Source: Platanthera guangdongensis
Taxonomy: Eukaryota; Streptophyta; Magnoliopsida; Asparagales; Orchidaceae
NCBI GenBank assembly: GCA_039583875.1
Contig: CM077162.1
Location: 109,215,808 to 109,279,807 of the forward strand
Length of the DNA: 64,000 nucleotides
Direction of reading: 5' to 3'
A model generated the notes under the pieces. That model was given only the letters and a program-made list of their open reading frames with translations, did no database searches and was not told the origin of the DNA. Below, piece after piece: positions 18,351 to 27,806 of the stretch. Made by a program: the position numbers and the translations under genes. How positions within the stretch are numbered: the first letter of the stretch is position 1; every line of letters begins with the position of its first letter.

Positions 18351-21308
18351 ATGTCAGACCGCAGAGCCCGCTCTTCAGATCGCTCTAGTTCTTCAGAGGA
18401 CTCCCTTTGGGACGCAATAGAACAAGCTCGCCTTGAGGCCGAGCAGTCTCGCCGGCAGACCGACCAGCGTCTTGACACAATCAGCCAAGCTCTGCTTGCT
18501 TTGGCCCAGCGGCTTGCTCCTCAGGCCGCAGCGGACCCAGCGAACTCGCCAGTACGCCAGACCCCAGCTCGCCGAACTCCGCTTCGGCAGTCGCCAGAAA
18601 CTCCTCGGAACCCTGCTCAGACCGCAGCCCCTCTGCGCCCTCAAGAGGAAGAGTTTGCTTTCAGAGAGTTCTTCAGAGAAGCTGCTAGGGGCACTCCTGC
18701 CCGCCAACTTCACTTTGCTGATCGCCAGTCCGCCGAGCCTGCGGACTCCTCGGCACCAGTCCGCCCTTTCTATCCTGCAGAGTTTGACACCCCGTCTCCC
18801 TTTGTTGACCGAATTCGATGGGAATCGGCCCCGAGCAACTTCAGGGAGCCGCGCATCTCGTTCTATACAGGAGCGACAGATCCCGTTTCTCACCTCCAGG
18901 CATTTGAGGGGGCAGTTGCTTTAAGATGCCTCTCAGATGCGATTAAGTGTAAATTGCTGGTTACCACTCTCGAAGGGCAAGCGAGAGAATGGTTCTATGA
19001 GCTGCCTTCGGGCACTATCTCTTCTTTTGCCGAGCTTCGTAGCCAGTTACTGCTGAGGTTTGCTACCTCAAGGAAGAGGAAGAATGGGCCAGCTGCCCTA
19101 TTTGAGATCAAGCAGAGGGATAACGAATCGGTGGCACGATTCGTTGATCGCTTTCAAAGAGAAATTCAGGGGGTGAGGAATGTGAACCCCGACTATTACA
19201 AAGTTGCCTTGATCCACGGCCTCCGGGAAGGCCCTCTGAAGTTTAAAGCAACGACCAAGGCTCCCGAGACTTATCAGGAGTTGATCGCCATGGTCAACCG
19301 TTTCATAGAAGGGGAAAATGCCAATCCGACCTATGTTTCATCCCTGACAGCCAAGGCTGAAGGAAGGGATGCCTCCGCTTCTTCCTCCCGTGGCAGGCCC
19401 CCTCGTCCAGACTTCCAGCCTCCGTCTAAAAGAGGCAGGAACTTCCGCAACAAAAAACCTTTCCAAGGCCATCAACAGTTTCATGAGCAGAGACTGCCGT
19501 TGGCCGCCACTCCCGCCGTTCCTTTGCAAGCTCTTCCCATCCTCCAGCAGGAAGCCTTGCCTGCCCCGTGCCAATATGAAGAAAGTCCCATGGAGGACCC
19601 TGCAGATCTGGACCTTGACGAAGTCATCCAGATCCTGCAAAGGAGATCAGAAGAAAAGAGGCAAGAGCCTCAAAAGCTGTGGAAGCCGAGGAATAATTCG
19701 CAATACTGCCAGTTCCACAAGGAAAAGGGTCATCTGACTGAGGAATGCAAGGCCCTTCGTGCGCTGATTGATAAGTTGCTTGCCGAGGGCAAGATTGACC
19801 TGACCAAGAAGGATTCTCCTTCCTCGTCGAAGCCATCCACCTCGAAGGGCAAAGAGGTAGCTGAGGCTTACCAGGAGTGTGTAGATGTGGAGGACGAAGG
19901 CCGTCTGGGGCCGATCAACGTCCCAGTGGAATGCTTTGATGCAGATGATGAGGGAGTTCTGGGACGCCTCTTCTTCATCCATGGTGGAGCAGGGACCGAG
20001 TCCACTCGGAAATCTTCAATTTCAAGGGTCACCCAGGCGGAGGTGGCCTCTTCTTCCGTTGCTCCCCCAAGAGAAGTCGTCACTTTTGGTCCGGAAGATC
20101 TGCCTCAAACAGCCAATCCATTTGACGATGCTGTTGTGATCAAGGCTGTGCTTGGAGACTTCACAGTGGACAGAATTCTTGTTGATACGGGCAGTTCAGT
20201 CAACCTCCTCTTTAAGTCTACTTTTGAGGCCCTGAGGACCGGAAAGCCTCTGCTTTCCACTGAGGGGCCGCTCTATGGATTCTCAGGAGAGAGGAAAGAG
20301 GTGGAGGGCAGCGTCACCTTGCCAGTAAAGCTTGGAGGGGCAACAAAGCAGATACAGTTCATAGTGGTCGACGCCCCCAGCAGCTACCATGCCATCTTCG
20401 GCAGGCCCCTGCTGAACAAGTTCCAAGCAGTGATTTCCACTTATCACCTCGTCATTAAGTTCTTTGCCGATGGGAGGATGTGCCGGGTCAGGAGCGACCC
20501 AAGGAGAGCAAGGGAGTGCTACGTCCGCACTGTCAACATGGTTGAAGCTTCCCTTGCTCCAGCAGAAGCTGCAGAAGCCTCTTCCAGTTCGAAAGTTGCT
20601 GCTGATGAAGGTGCTCACCTGGAACCTGCCCAGGTGACGCAAGGAGTCCCCATTTCTGAAGGGGAGGAGAGGAAACTCTCCATCAACTCGGAGCTACCTG
20701 AAGATCAAAAGGCTGAGTTGATTTCCTGCCTGCTAAAGAACCTGGATGTCTTTGCCTGGTCAGCAGAAGACATGCCGGGGGTGGATCCTGATGTAGCTTG
20801 CCACCATCTGAATGTTGATCCCAGCTGCAAGCCCATCCAACAGAAGAAGAGGGACGTGGCAACAAAGCTTGCAGAGCCAATAAGGGAGGAGGTTGCGAAA
20901 CTCCTCAAGGCGAATTTTATTAAAGAAGTGCAATATCCCACCTGGATTTCAAATGTTGTAATGGTTAAAAAACCAGGGGGAAAGTGGCGAATGTGTGTAG
21001 ACTTTACAAAACTTAATAAAGCATGTCCTAAAGATTGCTACCCCCTGCCTCGGATAGATTCTTTAGTTGATTCCGCTGTAGGATACTCTTACATGAGTTT
21101 TTTAGATGCGTTTTCTGGTTATCACCAGATAAGAATGCATAAGCCCGACGTTCCTCACACGTCGTTAATAACTAACGATGGATGTTATTGCTATCTTGTC
21201 ATGCCCTTTGGGCTTAAGAATGCTGGCGCGACCTATCAACGGATGATGGACCGTGTGTTTAACCATCAAAAAGGAAGAAACCTAGAAGTGTATGTAGACG
21301 ATCTTTGA
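18351..21308 (+). CDS. Tat copy B gag, protease and RT palm up to the catalytic YVDD
   Basis: 985 codons. N-terminal region (residues 1-170) is Ser/Arg/Pro-rich and its gene segment carries AGTCCGC motifs. The capsid-like domain spans about 180-300 (RCLSDAIKC, EGQAREWFYELP), the zinc-knuckle-like CQFHKEKGHLTEEC is near 450, and the retropepsin active site VDTGSSVNLL is near 615. RT follows with MCVDFTKLNKACPKD, MPFGLKNAGATY and YVDDL at the very end. The frame stops right after YVDD because one base is missing near 21303 relative to copy A. Gag and protease could still be made. Confidence 0.93.
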   Translation: MSDRRARSSDRSSSSEDSLWDAIEQARLEAEQSRRQTDQRLDTISQALLALAQRLAPQAAADPANSPVRQTPARRTPLRQSPETPRNPAQTAAPLRPQEEEFAFREFFREAARGTPARQLHFADRQSAEPADSSAPVRPFYPAEFDTPSPFVDRIRWESAPSNFREPRISFYTGATDPVSHLQAFEGAVALRCLSDAIKCKLLVTTLEGQAREWFYELPSGTISSFAELRSQLLLRFATSRKRKNGPAALFEIKQRDNESVARFVDRFQREIQGVRNVNPDYYKVALIHGLREGPLKFKATTKAPETYQELIAMVNRFIEGENANPTYVSSLTAKAEGRDASASSSRGRPPRPDFQPPSKRGRNFRNKKPFQGHQQFHEQRLPLAATPAVPLQALPILQQEALPAPCQYEESPMEDPADLDLDEVIQILQRRSEEKRQEPQKLWKPRNNSQYCQFHKEKGHLTEECKALRALIDKLLAEGKIDLTKKDSPSSSKPSTSKGKEVAEAYQECVDVEDEGRLGPINVPVECFDADDEGVLGRLFFIHGGAGTESTRKSSISRVTQAEVASSSVAPPREVVTFGPEDLPQTANPFDDAVVIKAVLGDFTVDRILVDTGSSVNLLFKSTFEALRTGKPLLSTEGPLYGFSGERKEVEGSVTLPVKLGGATKQIQFIVVDAPSSYHAIFGRPLLNKFQAVISTYHLVIKFFADGRMCRVRSDPRRARECYVRTVNMVEASLAPAEAAEASSSSKVAADEGAHLEPAQVTQGVPISEGEERKLSINSELPEDQKAELISCLLKNLDVFAWSAEDMPGVDPDVACHHLNVDPSCKPIQQKKRDVATKLAEPIREEVAKLLKANFIKEVQYPTWISNVVMVKKPGGKWRMCVDFTKLNKACPKDCYPLPRIDSLVDSAVGYSYMSFLDAFSGYHQIRMHKPDVPHTSLITNDGCYCYLVMPFGLKNAGATYQRMMDRVFNHQKGRNLEVYVDDL

Positions 21309-21604
21309 TTAAGAGTAAATCGTTTTCGCTGCACTTGCTAGATCTAGCAGAGACGTTCGCTACTCTGCGTAGATACAAGATGAAGCTCAATCCTTTGAAG
21401 TGTACTTTTGGAGCGAGTAAGGGGAAGTTTCTTGGTCATCTCCTTACTCCGGAGGGACTTGCCCCCAATCCTGACAAGGTGAAAGCTATTCTTGAAATGC
21501 CTACCCCTCGTTCACCGAAGGAAGTTCAGCAGTTAGGGGGAAGGCTAGCAGGTCTTGCAAGATTTCTTTCTCGGGTTGGAGATAGGAGTGCCCCCCTTCT
21601 TTAA
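21305..21604 (+). pseudogene. Tat copy B RT thumb/connection segment
   Basis: Continues RT in a shifted frame (IKSKSFSLHLLDLAETF, then PLKCTFGASKGKFLGHLL). It is closed by a +1 change in a C run (six C at about 21593-21598 against five in copy A). Part of the same broken polymerase gene. Confidence 0.9.
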
Positions 21605-22556
21605 GACCCTCCGACGTGCTTCCAAGTTTGAGTGGATAGAAGAGTGTTCCCAGGCTTTTGAACAGTTAAAGATGCAGCTTACCTCATCGCCTCTGCTTCA
21701 GAGTCCCCGGCCAGGAGAGGTTCTTTTCTTGTACCTAGGGGTTGGCCCTGAGGCCGTCAGCTCTGTTCTTCTTCGGGAAGAAGGCAGAAAGCAATTCCCA
21801 ATCTACTACGTCAGCCATATTCTGAAGAGTGCTGAGACGCGGTATCCGATCCTGGAGAAGGTAGCGTTGGCACTGGTCATGTCAGCTCACAGGCTTCGCC
21901 CGTACTTCCAAGCACATTCAATTCAAGTCATCACCGATCAACCTTTGAAGGGTGTGTTGGAAAAGCCCGAGCATTCCGGCAGACTAGCTAAGTGGGCAAT
22001 AGAGCTAAGTGAATTTGAAATTTCTTATGTGCCCAAGACAGCCATCAAAGCTCAAGTCCTAGCAGATTTTCTGATTGACATGCCAGAGTCCAGTTCTGAT
22101 CAGACAGAAAGGTCACCTTTGGCTTGGACCATCTATGTTGATGGTGCCTCAGGCAGAAGTTCTTCTGGAGCAGGAGTGGTTCTCATCAATCCAAACGGAG
22201 TCAAATTGGAGCAGGCCATCAAGTTTTACTTTCCAGTAACCAACAACCAGGCTGAATATGGATCTCTGCTAGCAGGCTTGAGGCTCGCAAGGGAATTAGG
22301 GATCGATCATGTCCACATCAAAACTGATTCTCTGGTAATGGCGTCGCAAGTCCTCGGCAACTTCGAAGCAAGGGAGCCAGTCTTGAAAAAATACCTAGCT
22401 CTTGTGAAAATAGAGGTCGGCAGGTTTAAAAGCTTCACTATCGAACATATCCCCAGAACAGAGAATGAGGAGGCCGATTTTCTCTCTAAGCATGGGATGC
22501 CTTCAGGAGGCACAACTTCCGAGCTCTTCGCCCGGCAGTGGTGGAAGGAGATTTGA
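21555..22556 (+). pseudogene. Tat copy B RNase H and archaeal-type RNase H
   Basis: The conventional RNase H region (FPIYYVSHILKSAETRYP) is followed by a second one (WTIYVDGASGRSSSGAG, NNQAEYGSLL, KTDSLVMAS, ENEEADFLSKHG). This duplication is known for the Tat lineage. The frame ends at a one-base loss near 22528, before integrase. Confidence 0.92.
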
Positions 22557-23830
22557 TGCAAGTAGATCAACGCGCCTCTTGGATGGACCCATTCATCCTA
22601 TATCTGTCAACAGGAAATTATCATCATACAGTTAGAGACAAGAAAAAGTTCAGAATAAAAGCAGCTCACTACTTTCTAGTGGCGGGAATCCTTTATAGAA
22701 AGACCTTCCTCTCAACCATGGCCCGATGTGTTTCAGAAGAAGAAGCTCACACCATTTTGCAAGAAGTTCATTCAGGAGAGTGTGGAAGTCACTCTGGAGC
22801 AAGAACTCTTGAAAGACGAGTCCTGCGGCAAGGGTATTTCTGGCCCACAATGAAGAAAGACTCAGAGATCTACGCCAGAAGGTGTGTTCAATGCCAGAAG
22901 TTTGCTCCGCTTCAGCACCAAGCAGCTCAGTCCCTCAGGTCGATTGCAACTCCTTGGCCCTTTGCGGTTTGGGGAATGGATCTCATTGGTCCTTTTCCCT
23001 TGGCAAGCGGGCAACGGCGTTTCATCATCGTAATGATCGACTACTTCAGCAAGTGGATCGAAGCCAAGGCATTGGCTAAGACAACGACTCAGATCGTCAA
23101 GAACTTCATTTGGGGAGAAATTGTATGCCGGCACGGGATACCAATGGCAATAATCACTGACAATGGGCCACAGTTCAACAACTCAGAGATGATAGATTTT
23201 TGTAGGCAAATCGGAACAGAGCTGCGTTTTGCATCAGTTCATCATCCCCGAAGCAATGGCCAGGTGGAAGCTGCCAACAAGCAGATCCTCAACTTGCTCA
23301 AGAAGAAAGTGCAGAATCTCAAGGGCAGTTGGGCTGATCAGCTTCCATCAGTCCTCTGGTCGCTTAGGACAACACCATCCGCAACCGGGGAGACTCCTTT
23401 CAAACTCTCTCATGGCTCAGAGGCACTCATCCCGATTAAGTTTGAAGTCCCGTCACCCAGAGTGTTGCTTGCAAGAGAAGGTGTCGATGATTGGGCTGAG
23501 TTGAATAATGAGGAGATGAGGTTCAGCTTGGAACACATCGAGGACGTCAGAGATCAAGCAGCCATAAGGCAGGAAGAGGTCAAAAGGAGGATGACCCGTT
23601 ACTTCGATCAGAATATAAGGATCAAACACTTCCAAGTGGGAGATCTAGTTCTAAAGAAGGTTGATGCTGCTGCAAGAGCTGGTTCAGTTGGAAAGCTTAA
23701 TCCAAATTGGGCCGGCCCTTTTGTCGTCAAAGAAGCGTTAAAAAGCGGTGCTTACCGCTTGCAGACTCACGAAGGAGAGGATATACCGCACACCTGCAAC
23801 GGGGATGATCTCAAGCGGTTCTATTCTTAA
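22538..23830 (+). CDS. Tat copy B integrase
   Basis: 430 codons with the zinc-binding HHCC segment (VHSGECGSHSG to RRCVQCQKF, about residues 75-120), a catalytic core with MDLIGPFP, ITDNGPQFNN and NGQVEAANK (the D,D,E set), and a C-terminal domain with GDLVLKKVDAAAR and a final DDLKRFYS. It is complete as a domain but separated from the RNase H frame by the shift near 22528, so its apparent start is not natural. One Ser codon of the A and E copies is missing in RTTPSATGE. Confidence 0.9.
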   Translation: MVEGDLMQVDQRASWMDPFILYLSTGNYHHTVRDKKKFRIKAAHYFLVAGILYRKTFLSTMARCVSEEEAHTILQEVHSGECGSHSGARTLERRVLRQGYFWPTMKKDSEIYARRCVQCQKFAPLQHQAAQSLRSIATPWPFAVWGMDLIGPFPLASGQRRFIIVMIDYFSKWIEAKALAKTTTQIVKNFIWGEIVCRHGIPMAIITDNGPQFNNSEMIDFCRQIGTELRFASVHHPRSNGQVEAANKQILNLLKKKVQNLKGSWADQLPSVLWSLRTTPSATGETPFKLSHGSEALIPIKFEVPSPRVLLAREGVDDWAELNNEEMRFSLEHIEDVRDQAAIRQEEVKRRMTRYFDQNIRIKHFQVGDLVLKKVDAAARAGSVGKLNPNWAGPFVVKEALKSGAYRLQTHEGEDIPHTCNGDDLKRFYS

Positions 23831-25570
23831 AACCTCCTTTTTCTACTTTGTGTATCCTCTTCAAGAACTATTATGAATAGAAACTGCTTGGTAACACTTC
23901 TTCGAGTGTTTTTGTTGTAATCATAACAGATAAGGCGCTAAGAGAGATTTCAAAAACGGTTCTACACCCGAACTCCCTTTTTCTTTCTTATGCTTCCTTT
24001 GCAAATGCATTTTCTTAATCAAAGAATCCATACTGACATTTTTTCCAGTGTTTTCTCTCTCTCCCAAAGACCTATAACGGTTCCCTGACACCAGGAGACA
24101 TCGCCGAGTTCAGCTAGACCTCCCCTAGAGCCGTTGTCATTAGCGTAACACCACGAATACCACGTGTTGCGAGGAGATTTCGCACCGTGTAGTGGGAGCT
24201 TGCAGGCTCTAGCGCGGTTGGATTCTGGACTTCGGATCCCGGCAGGTACCTGACCCCACCTTTGCATTATGGAGGGCAAGGTGGGTGTAAAGCTCTACCA
24301 TGCCGCTTTAGGGATATTGTTACAACTTCGATGATCACATGAGGAAAGTATGCCGTTCCGGCTCACCTGCCTGCGGGTCATCTTAACTTGTAACTCTCGA
24401 ACACTCCATGGTACCCTCAAGCAGTGCCTGCAGGAGACCCACAGCTTAGACTGTACTCCAGGCAAGAGGGCAGGGAACCGTTCCGCTAAGTGAGCATCTT
24501 GCTCTTCGCAGGGAATTATCTGCGGACTGGTCTTCTGCGTCCGCTCAGTCCGCCGGTTTGGGTTGATCTTATAGCTTGTAGCCCGGTGAGGAAAGTATGC
24601 CGCTCAGGCTCACCTGCCCACCTGGTCGCGAGTTATAGGTCATTTCTATATCTTTGGCGGACTGATTTTCTCTATCCGCAGAGTCCGCCTGCTTGGGTTG
24701 ATTCTATAGCTTGTAGCCCGGTGAGGAAAGTATGCCGCTCCGGCTCACCTGCCCACCTGGTCGCAAGCTATAGATCATTTCTATCTTTGACGGACTGGAT
24801 TCGTTATCCGCACAGTTTGGAAGTTTCCTTGGGATTGCAAGCTGGTTATCTTTAGCGGACTCGTTTTCTCTATCCGATCCGTCCGCCTACTTGGGTTGAT
24901 CTTATAGCTTGAAGCCCGGTGAGGAAAGTATGCCGCTCAGGCTCACCTGCCAACCTGGTCACAAGCAATAGATCTTTTCTATTATGAGCGGATTGGTTTT
25001 CTGTATCCGCTCAAGTAGTCCATATTCAAGTTTATAGATTATTCCTGTTATAAGCGGATTGGTCTTCTATATCCGCTCAGTCCGCAGAATGATTCTCGCA
25101 TTATTTGATAAGTTAATAATCAATGTACTTTTATATTATGTGCGGTCTGGCTTGCGGACCACAACTATAACTCCTGGCATTATTATCAGCTGGCTGTTCT
25201 CTGAGGCGGATACTGAATGAGTTGATGTCTAATTCTTTAATCGACAAGGTTCACTATAAATAATGTATGTATCATGCGAACTGCAAGTGAAACTCGACAG
25301 AGTCCGCCTGACAGTTTCTTGGTCCAAAGTGGAACAATAATTCTCTAATCAGCAAAGGCTCAGGTTTATCAAGCGTGTTGTGCGGACTGCTAAGTATCGG
25401 TGCGGTGAGCGTGGAGAAAAAAGAGCATTGCAGAAAGCACACATGCCAAAAAATATCCTTTCTATTTCATCAAAAAATTTACATCATTCAATATGTTCGG
25501 CGGACTGCAATCTTGGGTCCGCCACTTTTTACAAAAAAATAAGATTACAAAATATGTACATATGCATTGA
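23831..25570. other. Noncoding spacer of Tat copy B between convergent genes
   Basis: Equivalent to 439-2109. It has the repeat block at about 24549-24985 and many GCGGACT/AGTCCGC and GCGGAT motifs. No supported ORF. It separates the end of integrase from the end of antisense gene 2. Confidence 0.75.
24549..24985. repeat. About three copies of the ~130-bp Tat spacer repeat (copy B)
   Basis: Units near 24549, 24681 and 24880 share TAGCCCGGTGAGGAAAGTAT and GCTCACCTGCCCACCTGGTC segments. The last two are separated by a diverged stretch. Confidence 0.85.
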
Positions 25571-26089
25571 TCAATCAGTCCGCTGTCTCTTCTCAGGAGG
25601 TGCAGGGCTGTCACCGATGATGTCGACATCTGGAGAATAGCCCCCCGAGCTGCTCCCGCTGCTACCTGATCCTGTACTAGTGGCGGACCCGCTATGCGAG
25701 CTCCCAGTAGCAGAGGAAGATGCAGAGGTGTCGGACTCGGCGGATAGCTCCTCTCCTCGTCGGCTCGATGCAGCATCGTCCGCATTTTCCCTGGCGCCCT
25801 GCTCTTCGCCCTGCGAGCCTCCGTCTTCTTTCTCTTCTTCTTCTTCTTCTTTGTCGTCTTCTTCTTCCTCATCTTCACCTTCCTCAATGACATCCTTTCC
25901 TTTTCTAGCTCTCTCCATCGCTGCGACCTGAGGGGCCAGCTTAGGGAAGATCTCCAGAAAAGGGACGCCGACCACTCCCTCCTTCATGAGGCCATCGCGG
26001 GCAAGTCACTCAACAGCGACCTCGACAGTCTCCATCACAAAAGGGAGCGTGGCGGCCTGGAATTTATTGTTCTCCAAGTCGTAGGCGAC

Positions 26090-26165
26090 CTGCGAAAGAC
26101 AAAATTACAAACATCAGACAGATCGCGGCGGATAGAAAATCTAGACCGCGGCAAATGCAACTTAC
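26090..26165 (-). other. Intron 2 of antisense gene 2 (copy B)
   Basis: 76 nt from GTAAGT to TTTCGCAG, phase 0. It contains TATCCGCCGCGATC. The matching intron in copy E is 55938-56011 with GTGAGT and TTTTGCAG. Confidence 0.8.
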
Positions 26166-26590
26166 CGCCAGCTCCTCTGCCAGAGTGGCAACATAATGAT
26201 TTGTCACCGCGTTGTTCGCTGAAGCCTGGGAGGCCAGCAGAGGGAGGTCGGCGGCGGACACCTTCTTGAGGTCGCTCAAGTTGCTCTTTCCGTAAAGAGT
26301 GGAGAGCGCAATATGAGCGTGGCGTGTTATCCGCGGACTCCTCCACGAAGGAAGCGCGGTGGATAGGCGGACATGCTTTTTCTTGCTGTGCCAGTGGACC
26401 ATAGGGTTCCCCCTAAGGTCCCTCTGGCTGATACCGAAGCCGGTCATGGAGAAACTTTCGGAGGAAGAGTAGTCCGCTGCGGGATCCCCTTCCTCTTTCC
26501 TCTTTTTTGCAACTGCTTCCTTCTTCTCCCTTTGTGTAGGAGTGAAGCCGCTGGGCGTCTGCGGCAAGTTGGCAGGCACCGCCAAGGTCG

Positions 26591-26662
26591 CTGCAAAAAG
26601 AGAACCAGAGTTAACGACATGGTCGCGGCGGATACAAAAGCTGAGTCCGCTAAACTACTTAC
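26591..26662 (-). other. Intron 1 of antisense gene 2 (copy B)
   Basis: 72 nt from GTAAGT to TTTTTGCAG, splitting a Thr codon after its first base. It contains GTATCCGCCGCGACC. The copy E counterpart is 55351-55418. Confidence 0.8.
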
Positions 26663-27338
26663 TGTCCTCAGGCATAACATCCGCCAAGTTTGCCAGCAGC
26701 GGAAGGTAGTATTCGATATCAAGCCTGGCGTTCGCTAAGAACTCGACGATTGCAGACTCCAGGTCGTCCAGCTGCACATTTTTGAAGAAAGAGTCCGCGC
26801 GCACCTGCGGATACGTGTGCGCGAACCCAAGGTCGCCCTCAAAAATTAGGAACCTTGAGGTCCAGTTGTGGATCTTGTTTGGAAGACCCACTACCTTCAT
26901 CCCCCTGCAGTAGAAGTAGATTACTCCCTTGTAGGGGCGACCTCCGGAGGCAGTTATGGAGCGGACGGAGAATATTTTGCGGAAGATGTTCATCGAGAAG
27001 GCAATCTTTTCAGATCGCAGGTAAGAGATGTAGCTGCAGATCGCGGCAAGGGTATTCGGCGCGAGCTGGCCGGGCACCATCCCGTAGTGCTCAAAGATTG
27101 CAGTAAGCTCCCATAAGAGCGGGAACTTGAATCCGCTATCGAAGTGGTCAACGGGAATGCCGATCTGGGTCGCCGTCGAGAAATTCAACCTTTCCCGATG
27201 GGCGGGTAGGCGGACAAGTATGTTTGAGTCCGCCATATTCTTTTCGACGAAGGCAGCCAAGTCAGTCTCCGTCAAAGTACATTTTCTGTGATCGGCAGAA
27301 TGGAAGGCGACTGCAGCATCAGTGCGCGCGGACACCAT

Positions 27339-27806
27339 GTTGCAGGCCGCAGGATTCTGTTTACTTCAGCAATTTCCTACATAGAGAAAGCAGAAGGCAG
27401 TATTTATAGATAAAGTTTTTGACAGCCTTTTGGCCAGTCCGCTCAGGTCGCATGTTCAATCCGCACAGTCCGCAAAGAATTAAAAAAGCAGCCAAACAAA
27501 TAACGCGGATACAAAGGCAAATTAACATTCCAAGGGAAATTCAGAACCAAGTTGTGGCCGGTGCAGTTTCCTATCCGCCCAGGTCGCGTATTTTCCCACC
27601 TGCAGGTTAACAAGAAGCGGGCACAGCGCTAGTCCGCACAGTCCGCCACAGATCAAGCCAAGGATAGCACCATAAAATTGCGGATTTATAATTTGAGTCC
27701 GCATAAGATCGCAATAAAAGTTCAATCACACACGTCACACAGCATTGTTCGCAGCGCAATTATACAGAATTATACAAATTCAACATAAAAAATAAGCACC
27801 GCGGAC
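27339..27806. other. Intergenic region between the two antisense genes (copy B)
   Basis: Noncoding, with several AGTCCGC motifs and the TATA box of gene 2 at 27401-27408. No supported ORF. Confidence 0.65.
27401..27408 (-). promoter_or_regulatory. TATA box for antisense gene 2 (copy B)
   Basis: TATAAATA on the minus strand, 62 bases upstream of the ATG at 27338. Copy E has TATAATAG in the same place (about 54605). Confidence 0.6.

Larger units (their letters stand above)
25571..27338 (-). pseudogene. Antisense gene 2 of Tat copy B (three exons, Transposase_28-like protein)
   Basis: Exons at 27338-26663, 26590-26166 and 26089-25571 (minus) add to 1620 bases, exactly 540 codons. Exon 1 resembles the plant 'putative gypsy type transposon' domain (Pfam Transposase_28): FRKIFSVRSITASGGRPYKG, then YFYCRGMKVVGLP and WTSRFLIFEGDLGF. 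Exon 2 is Lys/Ser-rich with GISQRDLRGNPMVHWHS. Exon 3 carries the acidic and Ser/Gly tail. A TGA at 26006-26008 early in exon 3 truncates this copy; copy E has CGG and copy A CGA there. It runs opposite to gag-pol and has its own TATA box. The role is unknown. Confidence 0.8.
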
